Under the pieces are notes generated by a model. That model ran no database searches. It saw only the letters and a list, made by a program, of their open reading frames with translations, and was not told where the DNA came from. A stretch of 64,000 nucleotides of DNA from VAZQ01 sp963841105 (lineage in GTDB: Bacteria; Pseudomonadota; Alphaproteobacteria; Rhizobiales; Xanthobacteraceae), in NCBI GenBank assembly GCA_963841105.1, contig CAWJCB010000018.1:1-64000 (forward strand), read 5' to 3'. Shown here in pieces: positions 44,258 to 52,892 of the stretch. The position numbers and the translations under genes are program-made. How positions within the stretch are numbered: the first letter of the stretch is position 1; each line of letters starts with the position of its first letter.

Positions 44258-44501
44258 CGCAGGTCCAGGAAGATGCATCGATGGGTGTTCGAGGCATAGC
44301 CTACCCGCTGCCGCGATAAAAGCAGATCGAACGAACCGCTCGCGCGCGACGTACTCGACGAGGGTTATGATTCCTGGCGCATATTTCGATCAGACGCGGC
44401 GTAGGGTGGGCAAACGCGCGCCATGCCGAAACCGCGCCTCATAATTGATCGATTGCACGCGCGCCCTACCCACCCGACCAATCGCGCGATCCTGAGGAGC
44501 T
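44258..44501. repeat. Spacer with an imperfect inverted repeat
   Basis: About 240 bases without gene. 44401..44476 holds GTAGGGTGGGCAAACGCGCG facing CGCGCGCCCTACCCACCC, a GC-rich imperfect inverted repeat of a dispersed type. It lies between the phosphomannomutase start and the protease stop on the minus strand. Confidence 0.55.
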
Positions 44502-45022
44502 CTATTGCTCCAGGACGAGCTTGCCTCGCTCATGCGTCCAGCGCACGCGCGAGAGGAAGGACATGCCGAGCAGGTTGACGCCCAAGGCCTCGTCGGGATG
44601 GACAAGGGCGGGAATGTTGCGCACCACGATGTTGCCGATCTCGACCATGCCGAGCTCGACAAGGGCGGCGCGCGTCACACCGTTCGCCGTCGCCACCTTG
44701 ATGTTGTAATCGCGCGGCGTCGGATGAATGCCGAGCCGAGCCGCGTCTGCCGCGCGCAAGGCGATCTGCGAAGCGCCGGTATCGACGACCAGCTGCAACC
44801 GGCGACCATCCACGCGGGCATCAGTCCAGAAATGCCCATCGTCGCCACGCGAGAGCGTGACGGCACGGGAATTCGACAGATTCTCTGGAGCAGATACCGG
44901 GCCCGCGGCCATAGCGCCCGGCGGCGACGCCAGCAGCCCGTCCGGTCCGCCCAACGCGCAACCAGCAAACCTGCTGCGAGCATCATCGCAGCGAAAATGA
45001 TGACCCGGTTCATCCGCGGCAT
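44502..45022 (-). pseudogene. TIGR02281-like retropepsin-type aspartic protease, one-base frameshift
   Basis: The C-terminal part (RAVTLSRGDDGHFWTDARVD, VVDTGASQIALRAADAARLG, NPALV-like PALVHPDEALGVNLLGMSFL and SRVRWTHERGKLVLEQ) is a membrane-anchored clan AA aspartic protease of the 'retropepsin-like' family, with the DTGAS active site. It lies in one frame, without a good start of its own. The anchor is in the other frame: MNRVIIFAAMMLAAGLLVAR (ATG 45013, or ATG 45022). One missing G in the GGG of ACGGGCTG (plus-strand 44937..44939) joins them as RTGLLASPPG. Periplasmic protease of unknown target. Confidence 0.75.
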
Positions 45023-45180
45023 CCTCTCGAACGCACGCGAAAGAGCATGCCGGGTCACAAGGCGGGCTTAACAAAGGCGCGTAGTCGCCCGAGCTTTGCT
45101 CCTCATCCTGACAGCGGCGTTAAGATAGTTGAATCAAGTTGAAGCACATCCTAAATGAACGAGCAGCCAAGGAGTCGCGC

Positions 45181-47727
45181 TTAGCGCAGGCGCTGCCTGG
45201 CTCGAGCCGTGGGCGCGGCGGCGAGCGGATCATCCGGCCAATGATGGCGCGGATAGCGGCCTTTCATCTCGGCCTTCACGGCGGCATAGCTGCCGCGCCA
45301 GAAGCCGGGAAGATCGCGCGTCATCTGCACTGGCCTCTGTGCCGGGGACAACAGCACGATGAGCAGGGGAACGCGTCCCGCGGCAATGACGGGATGCCGG
45401 TCCAAGCCAAACAGCTCCTGCACCCGGATGGCGATCTTCGGCCCCTCCTCCGCGGCATAATCGATGAGAATCGACGTTCCGGACGGTGCGTTGAAACGGG
45501 TCGGCGCTTCGGCATCAAGGCGCCGCCGCAGATGAAATGCGAGCAGAGCTTGAAGCGCGTGCGCAAGCTCGTCCGCACCCAATTGCCCCAGCGCCGTTTT
45601 TCCGCAAAGCGCCGGCGAAAGCCATTCGACCGCGCTGCGCGCCAGATGCGCGTCCGACAGATCAGGCCAGTCGCCGCCCTCGGCGCGGCGCAGGAAAGTG
45701 ATGCGGTCGCGCCACTGCCGCAGTGCATTTGTCCAGGGCAGCCGTTCAATGCCGAGCCGGGCGACGGCTTGCGCCAGCACGCGCGCGCTCTCCGCGTCGG
45801 CAACCGCCTGCATCGGCTGCTCGGCAAGCGCAAGGGAGCCGAAGAAGCGCACGCGGCGTGCACGCAAACTCGCGCTGGGCTCGTCGAAGGCGATTTCGTC
45901 CCGGCTCTCGATGCGCTCGGCGAACAGCGCCTCGATGTCGGTCAGCGCCAGCGGCGCCGCCAAGGTGACTCGACCCTGCGCCGCGGCGCCGCTGATCCCG
46001 GCGACCGCGAGAAATGGTTCGCGCACCAGGGCTGATGCCGAATCCACAGCCGCGCCCCGGCCGTTCGCGAGCAAAAACGAGGCCCCCGATCCCCGCCTCT
46101 TGGCAACACGGTCAGGATAGGCAATCGCGATCAACGCGCCGATCGAGGGGGTTTGATCCTTTGCCGCCGCATGCGGGAGCTCTTGCTTCGCTCGTTCTTG
46201 CTTCACTCGCTCTTGCTTCACTTGCCCCCGCGACGCATTCGCGTGCGCAATCCTGGCCCATTGCTTCGCCGACGCACGAGCGTCGGCGCCGCGAGACGAC
46301 CGATCGCGACGCAGCTGATCGACCCGATCGCGCACATCTACGTCCTTGCCGCCAAGACCCGGCTCCGTGAGCACAAGGGCGATCTTGGCTGCAAGCTCCG
46401 CTGCTCCCAAGCCAGCGCCCAGGTCCGCCGCATAAAGCACCATGCGCGCCAGCCGCGGCGGAAGCGGCAGCTCCCGCAGTTTTCTCCCAAGCCGGGTGAT
46501 GCGACCTTCGTGATCGATGGCGCCGAGCTCGGTCAGCAGCGCCCGCGCCTGGCGCAGTGCCGCCGCCGGCGGAACGTCGAGAAAGGCGAGCGACGACGGA
46601 TCACGAACACCCCAGTAGGCGAGGTCGAGCACGAAGCCGCTGAGATCCGTGGCAAGGATCTCCGGGCGATTGGCCGGCTCGAGCGATGCGGTTTGCGGCT
46701 CGTCCCAGAGGCGATAACAGACGCCGGGCGCGTTGCGCCCGGCACGACCGCGCCGCTGATCCGCCGAGGCGCGCGAGACCCGCACGGTCTCCAGCCGGGT
46801 CAATCCCACATCCGGCTCGTAGCGCGGCAGCCGCGCCAGTCCGCAATCCACCACGACACGCACTCCCTCGATGGTCAGCGAGGTTTCCGCAATGGAGGTT
46901 GCAAGCACGATCTTGCGCAGGCCTGGCGGTGCCGGCGCAATGGCGCGATCCTGGAGCTCGGAATCAAGCGCGCCATGCAGCGCGAAGATGTCGAGGGAGG
47001 CATCGCGAACGCGTTCACGCAGCAGCGCCTCGGTGCGGCGGATCTCGGCGGCACCCGGCAAGAACACCAACACCGATCCCGTCTCCGCCCGCAGGGCACG
47101 CACCACAGCGTCAACAACCTGACGCTCGAGCGGCAGCCGTGCATCCCGTCCCAGATAGCGCGTGTCCACCGAAAAGGCGCTGCCGGCGCTCTCGATAATC
47201 GGGGCATCGCCGAGCATCTTCGCAACGCGCGCAGCGTCGAGGGTCGCCGACATGACAACGAGCTTGAGTTCCTCGCGCAACCCTTGCTGAAGATCGCGCG
47301 CGAGAGCGAGGCCGAGGTCGCTGTCGAGGGAACGCTCGTGGAATTCATCAAAGAGAACGGCGGCGACGCCCGGGAGCTCGGGATGCTCAAGGGCGTGCCG
47401 GGTGAATATGCCTCCGGTCACGACTTCAATGCGCGTCGCAGAGGAAACCTTCGAACCGAAACGGACGCGATACCCCACGGTCGCGCCGATATTTTCCCCC
47501 AGCGTTGCGGCCATGCGCGCAGCCGCGGCGCGAGCAGCGATCCGGCGCGGCTCGAGCAGCATGATCTTTTTGCCCCTGGCCCAGTCCTCGGCGGCAAGCA
47601 CGAGCGGCACGCGTGTCGTCTTTCCGGCCCCGGGAGGCGCCACGACGACCGCAGTGTTGCGACGGCGCAGTGCGACAGTGAGGTCGGGAAGAATGGCATC
47701 TATGGGAAGCGGGTCGGCGGCACGCAT
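45181..47727 (-). CDS. hrpB: ATP-dependent helicase HrpB
   Basis: 848 residues from ATG 47727 (MRAADPLPIDAILPDLTVAL); ATG 47742 would add five. DEAH/RHA-type RNA helicase. Walker A is VVVAPPGAGKTTRVPLV at 27-43, motif II FDEFHERSLDSD at 126-137, motif III MSATLD, and motif VI QRRGRAGRNAPGVCYRLW. The C-terminal HrpB domain ends at 45181. A repetitive insertion lies around residues 490-520 (KQERVKQERAKQEL), encoded by a 15-base tandem repeat. Function in cells is not well defined for this family. Confidence 0.92.
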   Translation of the reverse strand: MRAADPLPIDAILPDLTVALRRRNTAVVVAPPGAGKTTRVPLVLAAEDWARGKKIMLLEPRRIAARAAAARMAATLGENIGATVGYRVRFGSKVSSATRIEVVTGGIFTRHALEHPELPGVAAVLFDEFHERSLDSDLGLALARDLQQGLREELKLVVMSATLDAARVAKMLGDAPIIESAGSAFSVDTRYLGRDARLPLERQVVDAVVRALRAETGSVLVFLPGAAEIRRTEALLRERVRDASLDIFALHGALDSELQDRAIAPAPPGLRKIVLATSIAETSLTIEGVRVVVDCGLARLPRYEPDVGLTRLETVRVSRASADQRRGRAGRNAPGVCYRLWDEPQTASLEPANRPEILATDLSGFVLDLAYWGVRDPSSLAFLDVPPAAALRQARALLTELGAIDHEGRITRLGRKLRELPLPPRLARMVLYAADLGAGLGAAELAAKIALVLTEPGLGGKDVDVRDRVDQLRRDRSSRGADARASAKQWARIAHANASRGQVKQERVKQERAKQELPHAAAKDQTPSIGALIAIAYPDRVAKRRGSGASFLLANGRGAAVDSASALVREPFLAVAGISGAAAQGRVTLAAPLALTDIEALFAERIESRDEIAFDEPSASLRARRVRFFGSLALAEQPMQAVADAESARVLAQAVARLGIERLPWTNALRQWRDRITFLRRAEGGDWPDLSDAHLARSAVEWLSPALCGKTALGQLGADELAHALQALLAFHLRRRLDAEAPTRFNAPSGTSILIDYAAEEGPKIAIRVQELFGLDRHPVIAAGRVPLLIVLLSPAQRPVQMTRDLPGFWRGSYAAVKAEMKGRYPRHHWPDDPLAAAPTARARQRLR
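46180..46224. repeat. 15-bp tandem repeat inside hrpB
   Basis: Three 15-base units, CTCTTGCTTCGCTCG, TTCTTGCTTCACTCG and CTCTTGCTTCACTTG on the plus strand, code on the minus strand for three repeats of the type VKQER. The reading frame is kept. Confidence 0.8.
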
Positions 47728-47743
47728 CGGGCTCCACAACATC

Positions 47744-47843
47744 GTAGCCCGGATGGAGCGCTAGCGACATCCGGGGTCCCGCATGTCGCTGCGCCTGTCA
47801 TCGGGCCGCGCTCTGCGCGGACCCGTTGGCTCATGCGGGCTAC
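47744..47843. repeat. Palindromic repeat family A, copy 3
   Basis: GTAGCCCGGATGGAGCGC at the left, GGCTCATGCGGGCTAC at the right, between the divergent hrpB and polA genes. It sits in the shared promoter region. Confidence 0.75.
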
Positions 47844-47916
47844 GGCCCACGCACTCGCCGGTGCATAAGCGCCGCTCCAGGTGGCGAATTCGCATGCCAG
47901 GTGTTAAGTCGGGCGC

Positions 47917-50916
47917 ATGCCCGCCCAAGCCGCTCAACCCCGCAAGAACGTCCCGCCGGACGGGGCGCCGGCGACAAAAAAGGGTGATCACGTCTTTCTG
48001 ATCGACGGCTCGTCCTACATCTTTCGCGCCTTCCACGCGTTGCCGCCGCTGTCCCGCAAGTCGGACGGGTTGCAGGTCAATGCGGTGCTCGGCTTCTGCA
48101 ACATGCTGTGGAAGCTCCTGCGGGAGATGAAACCGGACGAACGGCCGACCCATCTCGCTGTCGTTTTCGACAAGTCGGAAAAGACTTTCCGCAGCGAAAT
48201 GTATTCGGCCTACAAGGCGCATCGGCCGGATCCGCCGGACGACCTGCGCCCGCAGTTTCCGCTCATTCGCGAGGCGGTGCGCGCCTTCGATCTGCCTTGT
48301 CTCGAACAGGGGGGCTTCGAGGCCGACGACCTGATCGCCACCTACGTGCGCGAGGCGTGCGAGGTGGGCGCGAGCGCGATCATTGTCTCCTCCGACAAGG
48401 ATCTGATGCAGCTCGTGCGCGATTGCGTCGTGATGTACGACACCATGAAGGACAAGCGCATCGGCATCCCCGAGGTGATGGAGAAATTCGGCGTGCCGCC
48501 CGGGAAGGTGATCGATGTGCAGGCGCTCATCGGCGACTCGACGGATAATGTGCCCGGCGTGCCGGGGATCGGCGTCAAGACCGCTGCGCAGCTCATTTGC
48601 GAGTATGGCGACCTCGATACGCTGCTCGCGCGCTCTGCTGAGATCAAGCAGGAAAAGCGCCGCCAGGCACTGATCGAAAATGCCGACAAGGCGCGGCTGT
48701 CAAGACGGCTGGTGACGCTCGACGACCACGTCCCGCTCGCAGTGCCGCTCGCCGATCTCGCCGTCCACGAGCCGGACTACAAGCGGCTGGTTGCATTCCT
48801 CAAGGCCATGGAATTCGCTGCGCTGACCCGGCGGGTGGCGGAGTTTTCGGGAATCGACGCGGCGGAAATCGAGCCTGATACGAAGCTCAGGGCGGGCGGC
48901 AGCAAACCAGACGAAGGTGAGCACGCAAAGCAGGCACGCCAGCAACCCGTGCGCGGGCCAGGACCAACAGAGAGCACAGGCAGCGCTATCCCGTCCGCCG
49001 GGCTTGCGCCGGCGGCGCTGGCCGCTGCGCGGATCGAGGCCGCACATCACGCGAAGATCGATCGTTCACGCTACGAGATCGTGCGCACGCTCGAACGGCT
49101 CAACCACTGGATCGCCCGCGCCAGCGAGCTCGGTGCTCTCGCGGTGGATACGGAAACGACCAGCCTCGACCCCATGCAGGCGACGCTGTGCGGGATATCG
49201 CTCGCAGTCGCGCCCAACGAGGCTTGCTACGTGCCGCTTGCCCACCGCGAAGGCGGCGAGGGCGGCAAGGGCGGGCTGTTTCCCGGCAATATTGCGCCCG
49301 AACAGATGGACGAGCGCGCGGCGCTCGCGGCGCTCAAACCGTTATTGGAAGATGCGAGCGTCCTCAAAATCGGTCAGAACCTGAAGTTCGATCTGCAAAT
49401 ATTTGCGCTGCGCGGGATCGAGCTCCACTCGTATGACGACACGATGTTGATGTCTTATGTGCTGGATGCAGGCCGCTCCGATCACGGCCTTGGACCTCTC
49501 TCCAAGCGCTATTTCGACCACACCACCATCGACTACAACGAGGTCACGAAATCAGGAAGGTCCAGGATCAGCTTCGATTGCGTGGAGGTGCAAAAGGCGG
49601 CCGAATACGCCGCCGAGGACGCCGATGTCACGCTGCGGTTGTGGCAGGTGCTGAAACCCCGGCTCGCATGCGAGCATGTCACAAGCGTCTATGAAACGCT
49701 CGAACGCCCTCTTGTTTCCGTGCTGGCGCGCATGGAGCGTCACGGCATCGGCATCGATCGCAGCGCACTGGTGCAGCTTTCCACTGAGTTCGGCCAGAAA
49801 GCCCTCGCGCTGGAAGCGGAAATCCATAGGCTGGCCGACGGACCGCTCAATCCGGGCAGTCCCAAGCAGCTGGGCGACTTCCTGTTCGGCAAGCTCGGCT
49901 TCCCCGGCGGAACGAAAACCAAGACCGGCGCCTGGGCAACAGGAGCGCGCACCCTCGACGATCTTGCCGAGCAAGGTTACGAGCTGCCGCGCAAGATTCT
50001 CGACTGGCGGCAGGTCGCGAAGCTGCGCTCAACCTATACCGATGCGTTGCCGGGCTTCGTCAACGCTTCGACGCACCGGGTCCATACGTGTTACTCGCTC
50101 GCCTCGACCACCACCGGCCGCCTCTCCTCCTCCGAGCCTAACCTTCAGAACATTCCCATCCGCACGGAGGAAGGTCGCAAGATCAGGCGCGCCTTCGTCG
50201 CCTCTGACGGCCATAAGCTCGTCTCCGCCGACTATTCGCAGATCGAGCTGCGGCTGTTGGCCGAGATCGCCGAGATCGAGGCGCTAAGAAAGGCGTTTCG
50301 CGAAAACCTTGACATCCACGCCATGACGGCTTCGGAGATGTTCGGCGTGCCGGTTGCAGGCATGCCGCCCGAGGTGCGCCGGCGGGCGAAAGCGATCAAC
50401 TTCGGCATCATCTATGGCATCTCGGCGTTCGGACTGGCCAACCAGCTCGGCATCGAACGCGAGGAAGCCGGCGCCTATATCAGGAAATATTTCGAGCGCT
50501 TTCCCGGCATCCGCGACTACATGGAGGCAACCAAGGCCTTCGCCAAGAAGAACGGCTACGTGCTCACTCTGTTCGGCCGAAAGTGCCATTACCCGGACAT
50601 TGTCAATTCAAATCCTTCGATCCGTTCCTTCAACGAGCGCGCCGCCATCAATGCGCGGCTGCAAGGGACCGCTGCCGACATCATCCGCCGGGCCATGGTG
50701 CGCATGGACGCAGCACTGGCGCGCAACAACCTTTCGGCGCGCATGCTGCTCCAGGTGCACGACGAGTTGGTATTCGAAGTTCCCGACGGCGAGGTGGAAC
50801 GCACGCTTCCCGTGGTGAAGGAGGTGATGGAAGAGGCGCCGATGCCGGCGTTGTCGTTGTCAGTGCCGCTGCGCGTGGATGCGCGCGCCGCCGGCAACTG
50901 GGACGCGGCGCATTAG
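47917..50916 (+). CDS. polA: DNA polymerase I
   Basis: 999 residues. Domains: 5'-3' exonuclease about 28-320 (LIDGSSYIFRAFHALPPLSR, FEADDLIATY and SDKDLMQLV), 3'-5' exonuclease about 385-590 with ALAVDTETTSLDPMQA carrying the Asp/Glu pair, and the polymerase from about 620: NPGSPKQLGDFLFGKLGFPG, LQNIPIRTEEGRKIRRAFV, motif A VSADYSQIELR, motif B RRRAKAINFGIIYGISAFGL, motif C LLQVHDELVFEVP. All catalytic aspartates are visible. An insertion at about 320-380 (HAKQARQQPVRGPGPTES) is a low-complexity linker. Start ATG 47917 chosen as the only conserved upstream start. Confidence 0.96.
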   Translation: MPAQAAQPRKNVPPDGAPATKKGDHVFLIDGSSYIFRAFHALPPLSRKSDGLQVNAVLGFCNMLWKLLREMKPDERPTHLAVVFDKSEKTFRSEMYSAYKAHRPDPPDDLRPQFPLIREAVRAFDLPCLEQGGFEADDLIATYVREACEVGASAIIVSSDKDLMQLVRDCVVMYDTMKDKRIGIPEVMEKFGVPPGKVIDVQALIGDSTDNVPGVPGIGVKTAAQLICEYGDLDTLLARSAEIKQEKRRQALIENADKARLSRRLVTLDDHVPLAVPLADLAVHEPDYKRLVAFLKAMEFAALTRRVAEFSGIDAAEIEPDTKLRAGGSKPDEGEHAKQARQQPVRGPGPTESTGSAIPSAGLAPAALAAARIEAAHHAKIDRSRYEIVRTLERLNHWIARASELGALAVDTETTSLDPMQATLCGISLAVAPNEACYVPLAHREGGEGGKGGLFPGNIAPEQMDERAALAALKPLLEDASVLKIGQNLKFDLQIFALRGIELHSYDDTMLMSYVLDAGRSDHGLGPLSKRYFDHTTIDYNEVTKSGRSRISFDCVEVQKAAEYAAEDADVTLRLWQVLKPRLACEHVTSVYETLERPLVSVLARMERHGIGIDRSALVQLSTEFGQKALALEAEIHRLADGPLNPGSPKQLGDFLFGKLGFPGGTKTKTGAWATGARTLDDLAEQGYELPRKILDWRQVAKLRSTYTDALPGFVNASTHRVHTCYSLASTTTGRLSSSEPNLQNIPIRTEEGRKIRRAFVASDGHKLVSADYSQIELRLLAEIAEIEALRKAFRENLDIHAMTASEMFGVPVAGMPPEVRRRAKAINFGIIYGISAFGLANQLGIEREEAGAYIRKYFERFPGIRDYMEATKAFAKKNGYVLTLFGRKCHYPDIVNSNPSIRSFNERAAINARLQGTAADIIRRAMVRMDAALARNNLSARMLLQVHDELVFEVPDGEVERTLPVVKEVMEEAPMPALSLSVPLRVDARAAGNWDAAH

Positions 50917-51286
50917 GCGTCCCTCATGCTGAGGAGCATCGCGCCACAGGCGCGATGCGTCTCGAAGCATCCGTCCTTCGAGACGCGCCCTTTGGGCGCT
51001 CCTCAGGACGAGGCTGGTGGAGCAAGCAGGGCTGAACAACGAGAACATGAGGCGGGTGAAGAAGCCGCCACTGCGCTTTTCCTCACCCGCCTCGGCGCCG
51101 GTCGCTTCATGTTCCGCTTCCTTCCCCAAAGAAGCGGAAGCGACAGCACCCTCCCGCGCGTCCCCAGGCGCGAATGTTTGCCGAGAACAATGGCAAAAAA
51201 GAGTTTGGCCGTATCAACACAGGAGCGCATGTCTGAATGCATTCGCGTTTTGCGAGAGCGCGGAGGCGAAAACCGCGGTGCCGGCC
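50917..51286. repeat. polA-DUF2270 spacer with two palindromic structures
   Basis: 370 bases, no convincing gene. 50921..51013 is a palindromic element: CCCTCATGCTGAGGAGC at the left, GCTCCTCAGGACGAGG at the right, with inner arms GCGTCTCGAAG / CTTCGAGACGC, a common repeat of the order. 51043..51114 holds a nested inverted repeat: GAACATGAGGCGGGTGA versus TCACCCGCC plus TCATGTTC. Confidence 0.6.
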
Positions 51287-51991
51287 CTACACGTGCACGT
51301 CGCCGATCGCGAGCTCTCCCTCATCGGCGTAACGGCGAAACGCTGCATAAAGTATCCAGCAGTAGAAGGATGCGACGGCTACGATCACGGTCCAGCCCGG
51401 CAAGGGACCGATAGCGGCGCTGCCAGTCCACTCGGAAAGCGAATAAACGAATTCGCCTGACCCGCCGTCCGGCTTGAGCTTCGGCGTGCTGACCTTGAGC
51501 AGCCAGGCCGCCAGAAGGATCAGGAACATCCAGCAATAGTTGCGGCGCAAACGACGTGAAAATGCCAGTCCGCGACCCATCGAGAACACAGGCTTTCTGA
51601 GATCGTCGCTCAAGGTGCGCATCCACTCGCCCTCGCACGCACCGTCCCCTGCCGGCGAAAACACCAAAGCGAAGTAGTATCTCTCGAGCCGGCGCACCCG
51701 GGTGCGGTAAACGTCGAAAAAACGGTAGCGGCGCGATTCTATCACCAGCAAAAGCAACACCAGCACCATGGCAAAGAGCAGCACCCCGTGATGGGAGGTC
51801 GGGGTGGAGAGGGAAACCGATAGCATTGCGCCTGCAACAGTAATCGCCCAATTCGTCGTGCGATCGATACGGTCGCGCCAGCCTGACATGCGGGCCATTT
51901 CCGCGCGATAGTAGTGCGCGATGAGCGTAACGAACTCGGAAGAGGTTTTGGGTATCCCCGGCCAAGGCGGCATTTGCAGCTGGTTTGGCAT
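51287..51991 (-). CDS. Predicted integral membrane protein, DUF2270-like
   Basis: 234 residues. N-terminal SSEFVTLIAHYYRAEMARMS and GWRDRIDRTTNWAITVAGA lead into two adjacent membrane segments (about 45-85), then a cytoplasmic-type basic loop (RRYRFFDVYRTRVRRLERYY), a conserved WMRTLSDDLRKPVFSMGRGL and two further segments (about 155-172, 200-222). This is the pattern of DUF2270 proteins, whose role is unknown. A start at ATG 51991 is the only reasonable one. The next upstream gene on this strand begins a short distance away. Confidence 0.7.
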   Translation of the reverse strand: MPNQLQMPPWPGIPKTSSEFVTLIAHYYRAEMARMSGWRDRIDRTTNWAITVAGAMLSVSLSTPTSHHGVLLFAMVLVLLLLVIESRRYRFFDVYRTRVRRLERYYFALVFSPAGDGACEGEWMRTLSDDLRKPVFSMGRGLAFSRRLRRNYCWMFLILLAAWLLKVSTPKLKPDGGSGEFVYSLSEWTGSAAIGPLPGWTVIVAVASFYCWILYAAFRRYADEGELAIGDVHV

Positions 51992-52061
51992 GTGTCTCGC
52001 TCGCGCATCGGCGCTTGGCGAAGCCAGGAACCAGCGACGGAAGCAGTGACTGTGCCTACCG

Positions 52062-52577
52062 TCAACCTTCTTGGGGTCGCAACGAAAGGCTGATGCGGGT
52101 CACGACGGGATCCCAGGCTCGCTTCTCCGCCTGTGGGTAAACCATATCGAAGCAATGGATGCTTCCCTGCGCGCGACCCGAGAAGTTGCACCTGCTGTAA
52201 AAGATCAATCCGCCGCGTTCCTCCGAAATGGCGAAAAAAGAGCGCGTGATCCGCTCGTATTGCAGCGCCGATCGCCTCACACGCAAATTATTCTTGAGAT
52301 AGCTCGCCGGCGTCTCCCCAGCCTCGTTGGGGCGAGAGTAGACTGACAGGAAGGCGCGGCCATCGGTGCTGTCGAAGCGTTTTCCAATGCCCCTTTCTGG
52401 ATTGCCTGCCGGAACAAACAGGCCGGACGGGTACTCGACCTGTGTCCCAAATTCCGGAATTGCGAGGGTCTGCCAGTGCAGGGGCGCTAACGACTCCCGG
52501 TCTTGAGCCTGGACGCCGAACGAGCTGGGCAGTTGAGCCAGCAACGCTGCCAGCAGGCATCTGCATAACGCGCGCAT
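52062..52577 (-). CDS. Secreted protein of unknown function
   Basis: 171 residues from ATG 52577 (MRALCRCLLAALLAQLPSSF), a clear signal peptide with cleavage near VQAQ. The mature part has TLAIPEFGTQVEYPSGLFVP, DGRAFLSVYSRPNEAGETPA and CNFSGRAQGSIHCFDMVYPQ, two cysteines that could pair. I recognise no named family; the pattern 'VEYP..lF' followed by 'GR.fLs.Y' is frequent in hypothetical exported proteins of Hyphomicrobiales. A longer start at 52709 runs into a repeat and is rejected. Confidence 0.7.
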   Translation of the reverse strand: MRALCRCLLAALLAQLPSSFGVQAQDRESLAPLHWQTLAIPEFGTQVEYPSGLFVPAGNPERGIGKRFDSTDGRAFLSVYSRPNEAGETPASYLKNNLRVRRSALQYERITRSFFAISEERGGLIFYSRCNFSGRAQGSIHCFDMVYPQAEKRAWDPVVTRISLSLRPQEG

Positions 52578-52892
52578 CGCAATTCTCCCTTCAAGCCGCC
52601 GACCATCGTCTTCGTCCGCCAACGGGTCCGGCCTATGGCCGGCCCGATGACAAGCTCCGGCGGACGATCCAGCAAGTCGCAGCCGCGATTGGTCTAACGT
52701 CACCGTCAACGCCTACTGGGTACCCGCTTGCGCGGGTATGACAGGTCAGGCTTTTCCAAAATAACGAGTGCTTCGCGATGCGGTTCCTGCTTCGCACGGT
52801 TGAATCGGCGAGGAACCCAGCACATATGGGTGCAATGCCGAAGCCCGCGGGCGTGGCCGCCTTCCCTCCAGAGTTGAAGTGATTCCGAGAGC
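52578..52892. other. Spacer with partial palindromic repeats
   Basis: 315 bases without a supported gene. Contains parts of the dispersed elements: GGCGGACGATCCAGCAAG near 52660 and ACTGGGTACCCGCTTGCGCG with GGTATGACA near 52717. It separates a minus-strand gene from lhr. Confidence 0.4.

Noticed and set aside
42680..44299. 539-codon open frame antisense to the phosphomannomutase
   Set aside because: Shadow of a long high-GC gene whose catalytic motifs are all on the minus strand.
46153..47868. 571-codon open frame antisense to hrpB
   Set aside because: Same reason; helicase motifs are on the minus strand.
50926..51414. Open frames on plus and minus strands in the polA spacer
   Set aside because: They are made of dispersed repeat sequence and have no ribosome-binding site or family likeness.
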